Assembly (NCBI GenBank): GCA_036275935.1
Contig: DASUCS010000055.1
Coordinates: 1 to 25,766 of the forward strand
Direction: 5' to 3'
Origin: DASUCS01 sp036275935
Lineage (GTDB): Bacteria > Actinomycetota > Acidimicrobiia > Acidimicrobiales > JACDCH01
Length of the DNA: 25,766 nt
Position numbers and translations under genes: made by a program. The stretch's first letter is position 1. Every line of letters starts with the position of its first letter. Positions 23,723 to 25,766 of this stretch are shown here, one piece after another. The notes below the pieces were generated by a model, which was not told where the DNA came from, searched no databases, and saw only the letters and a list, made by a program, of their open reading frames with translations.

Positions 23723-24672
23723 TGGCGTACGCAATCGACCCCGAGTTCCTGCCGTTCCTGGACATCCTCCCGCCGCCCGAGCTCGACGACGTCGAGGGCG
23801 GCCGAGCGCGGCTTGCGGAGCTGCTTGCGCCGATCAATGCGGCCGTCGACACGAGCGGTGTCACGGTGACCGACCACTTCGCGCCCGGCCCGAAGGGCGG
23901 CGCGGACGTGCTCGTTCGTGTGTACACACCTGATGGCGCCGCGCCCGCCGGCGGTCGACCGGCTCTGCTCGACATCCATGGTGGCGGGTTCGTCAGTGGC
24001 TCGGTCGAGATGGAGCACGGCATGTGCGTGTCGGTCGCGCGGCAGCTCGGGATCGTGGCCGCGACGGTCGAGTACCGCCTCGCGCCGGAGCATCCGTTCC
24101 CCGCGGGGATCGAGGACTGCTACGCCGCGTTGTGTTGGTTGCACGACACGGCGGAGGATCTCGGCGTCGATCCGGATCGCATCGGAGTGGGCGGCCAGAG
24201 CGCGGGTGGCGGACTGACCGCGGGCACGGTGCTGCTGGCACGCGATCGGGGCGGTCCGCCGGTGTGCTTCCAGTTCCTCGGCATTCCGGAGCTCGACCAC
24301 CGGCTCGAGACCGCCAGCATGCGCGCCTTCACCGACACCCCGATGTGGAGCCATCCGCAAGCCGTCCTCAGCTGGCAGCGCTACCTGGGACCCGACCACG
24401 ACGGCGACGTCTCTCCGTACGCGTCACCTTCGATCGCCCCCGATCTCGCCGGGCTCCCGCCGACGTATCTCACGACGATGGAGTTCGACCCGTTGCGCGA
24501 CGAGGGCATCGTGTACGCCTTGCGACTCATGGAAGCGGGCGTGCAGGTCGAGCTGCACAGCTTCCCTGGCACCTTTCACGGCTCGAGCCTCGTCACCAGC
24601 GCGGCCGTGTCGAGGCGCGCCAACGAAGAGCTGCTCGTCGCACTGCGCCGCGGATTGCGCGTGGACCAGTAG
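23722..24672 (+). CDS. alpha/beta hydrolase, HSL-type esterase
   Basis: A 316-residue hormone-sensitive-lipase-family esterase. Oxyanion motif HGGGF (86-90), nucleophile Ser160 in GGQSAGGG, Asp256 in MEFDPLRDEG and His286 in TFHGSS complete the triad; length is typical. It likely cleaves a short ester or lactone in the pathway. Start ATG 23722 overlaps the SDR stop by one base (TGATG); a GTG at 23689 would overlap more. Last gene of the operon, converging on the VOC gene with 13 bp between stops. Confidence 0.92.
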   Translation: MAYAIDPEFLPFLDILPPPELDDVEGGRARLAELLAPINAAVDTSGVTVTDHFAPGPKGGADVLVRVYTPDGAAPAGGRPALLDIHGGGFVSGSVEMEHGMCVSVARQLGIVAATVEYRLAPEHPFPAGIEDCYAALCWLHDTAEDLGVDPDRIGVGGQSAGGGLTAGTVLLARDRGGPPVCFQFLGIPELDHRLETASMRAFTDTPMWSHPQAVLSWQRYLGPDHDGDVSPYASPSIAPDLAGLPPTYLTTMEFDPLRDEGIVYALRLMEAGVQVELHSFPGTFHGSSLVTSAAVSRRANEELLVALRRGLRVDQ

Positions 24673-24685
24673 CAGCGTTGCTCTG

Positions 24686-25072
24686 TCAGGACTGCTCCGG
24701 TGCCGCGACTTGTTCCATGAATTCGAGTCGGATGCCGCCCGGGGCCTCGACGAACGCGATGCGGCGAGTGCCGAAGGCGCCCGACACCTCGCGCGGTCCC
24801 CAGAGCACGGTGTGACGCGCCAACTCTGCGTCGAGGTCGTCCACGAACAGCGCGGGATGCAAGAAGCCCTCCGCCGGTAGCTCACATGCGTCCTCGTAGA
24901 TGGCGCGCGTGAACAACGTGAGATGCAACGTCCCGAGCGTGACGTCGGCGCGCAGACCGTTCTCCCATTCCACCGGAGTGGTGACCACCGCGCCGGCGTC
25001 CCGATACCAGCGACACGCTGACTCGAGATCCGAGACCTTCACCGCAAGATTGGCCAAACCGGTCACCGTCAT
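24686..25072 (-). CDS. VOC (glyoxalase/dioxygenase) superfamily protein
   Basis: A 128-residue protein with the two beta-alpha-beta-beta-beta modules of the VOC fold: LANLAVKVSDLESACRWYRD at the start and HPALFVDDLDAELAR in the second half, ending IAFVEAPGGIRLEFME. Potential metal ligands are His72 and Glu117; the first-strand position that is often His is Asn8. Members isomerise, epimerise or bind small molecules; function unassigned. Start ATG 25072 (MTVTGLANL) is natural. It is divergent from the Gfo/Idh/MocA gene with only 22 bp between start codons. Confidence 0.85.
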   Translation of the reverse strand: MTVTGLANLAVKVSDLESACRWYRDAGAVVTTPVEWENGLRADVTLGTLHLTLFTRAIYEDACELPAEGFLHPALFVDDLDAELARHTVLWGPREVSGAFGTRRIAFVEAPGGIRLEFMEQVAAPEQS

Positions 25073-25077
25073 TGTCG

Positions 25078-25089
25078 GATCGTACGATC
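25078..25089. promoter_or_regulatory. perfect 12-bp palindrome between divergent starts
   Basis: GATCGTACGATC, exactly in the 22-bp gap between the VOC and Gfo/Idh/MocA start codons. Placement suggests an operator serving both genes or overlapping leaderless promoters. Confidence 0.4.
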
Positions 25090-25094
25090 GCCCG

Positions 25095-25766
25095 ATGGAT
25101 CGAGTGCGGCTCGGAATCGTCGGTGCGGGCAACATCGCGCAGCTCAACGTGCCGGGGTACGTCGAGCACGAGGCCTGCGACGTCATCGCGGTCTGCGATC
25201 CGCACGAGGGCCGTGCGCGCGAGGCGGCTGACCGCTGGAACATCGACCGGGTGTACGCCGATCTCGACGACCTGCTCGCCGACGGTGACATAGACGCAGT
25301 CGAGATCCTCACGCCGACCCATTTGCATCACGCGCACGTCATCGCCGCGGCACGCGCCGGCAAGCACGTCTCGTGTCAGAAGCCGATGGCCAACAGCGTC
25401 CGCCAGGGACGCGAGATGCTCGACGAGGTGGAGCGTGCGGGTGTCGTGTACCGCATCTCCGAATGCGCCTACCACTACCCACCGCTGGTGAAGGCGAAGG
25501 AGCTGATCGCCGATGGTGCGATTGGCACGCCGACGGTGTTCAGGGTCAAGACCGTCGTAGGGACGACCGACTCCCCGTTCCAGCAAGGCCTCCATGCCGA
25601 CGGCTACACATGGCGGTTCAACGAGAAGAGTCCCGGCGGCCACCTGTTCGACGATGTCGTGCACAAGTACGCGACCGCGCTGTGGATGTTCGACAGCGAC
25701 ATCCGAAGCGTTCAGGCTGTCGTGCGCAAGGGACCTGTGTTCTTCGAGGCGCCGACTGCAGCACTG
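25095..25766 (+). CDS. Gfo/Idh/MocA family oxidoreductase (3' end cut by window)
   Basis: 224 N-terminal residues are present of an expected 330-400. Rossmann NAD(P) motif GIVGAGNIAQ (7-16), then VCDPHEGRA, ILTPTHLHHAHV (71-82), the position of the family's EKP motif reading CQKPMA (94-99, Gln for Glu), and GGHLFDDVVH in the C-terminal domain with a His in the place of the usual catalytic pair region. Such enzymes oxidise or reduce sugars, inositols, or related alcohols. Start ATG 25095 gives a normal N-terminus. Confidence 0.9.
   Translation, partial: MDRVRLGIVGAGNIAQLNVPGYVEHEACDVIAVCDPHEGRAREAADRWNIDRVYADLDDLLADGDIDAVEILTPTHLHHAHVIAAARAGKHVSCQKPMANSVRQGREMLDEVERAGVVYRISECAYHYPPLVKAKELIADGAIGTPTVFRVKTVVGTTDSPFQQGLHADGYTWRFNEKSPGGHLFDDVVHKYATALWMFDSDIRSVQAVVRKGPVFFEAPTAAL

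Noticed and set aside
1..25766. CRISPR array, insertion sequence, phage or toxin-antitoxin genes
   Set aside because: No regularly spaced repeats, transposase, integrase or small paired toxin genes were seen on reading both strands.

Overview
The window is high-GC DNA with dense gene packing, frequent GTG/TTG starts, a CCA-less tRNA gene and a strong bias toward CoA-dependent catabolism. This fits an actinobacterium; the pairing of signal-less binding-protein, dehydratase and Amidohydro_2 genes suggests an Acidimicrobiia (Ilumatobacter-like) or mycobacteria-like lineage. That placement is inference from gene content only. No insertion sequence, phage gene, CRISPR array or rRNA was seen. No gene-free stretch exceeds about 210 bases.

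Region 1 (1-10500) is a mixed 'housekeeping and stress' block. It holds a P2-type cation ATPase cut by the window start, a small SHOCT-domain membrane protein, two DUF1003 membrane proteins, two convergent aminoglycoside-phosphotransferase-fold kinases, a UbiB/ABC1 atypical kinase coupled to one of them, a beta-propeller lipoprotein, a polytopic membrane protein and tRNA-Glu(CTC). The ATPase/SHOCT divergent promoter carries two sequences resembling DosR/DevR boxes.

Region 2 (10500-24672) is a catabolic island. A TetR regulator plus acyl-CoA ligase pair is divergent from one Amidohydro_2 enzyme. A second Amidohydro_2 enzyme is divergent from a nine-gene operon: signal-less periplasmic-binding-protein fold, tandem NIPSNAP-like protein, FAS1/MaoC-type dehydratase, enoyl-CoA hydratase, acyl-CoA dehydrogenase, second enoyl-CoA hydratase, short acyl-CoA ligase, SDR and HSL-type esterase. 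From the second gene on, each start overlaps or abuts the previous stop (mostly ATGA/GTGA), so the proteins are probably made together. The two divergent promoters share a dyad, TGAA-N6-TTCA, which may be the TetR operator and would make the block one regulon. The likely chemistry is ester cleavage, CoA activation, dehydrogenation, hydration and alcohol oxidation of an unknown acid, with decarboxylation or ring cleavage by the amidohydrolases. No thiolase is present in the window.

Region 3 (24686-25766) has a VOC-fold protein divergent from a Gfo/Idh/MocA oxidoreductase that runs off the window. Their start codons are only 22 bp apart around a perfect 12-bp palindrome.
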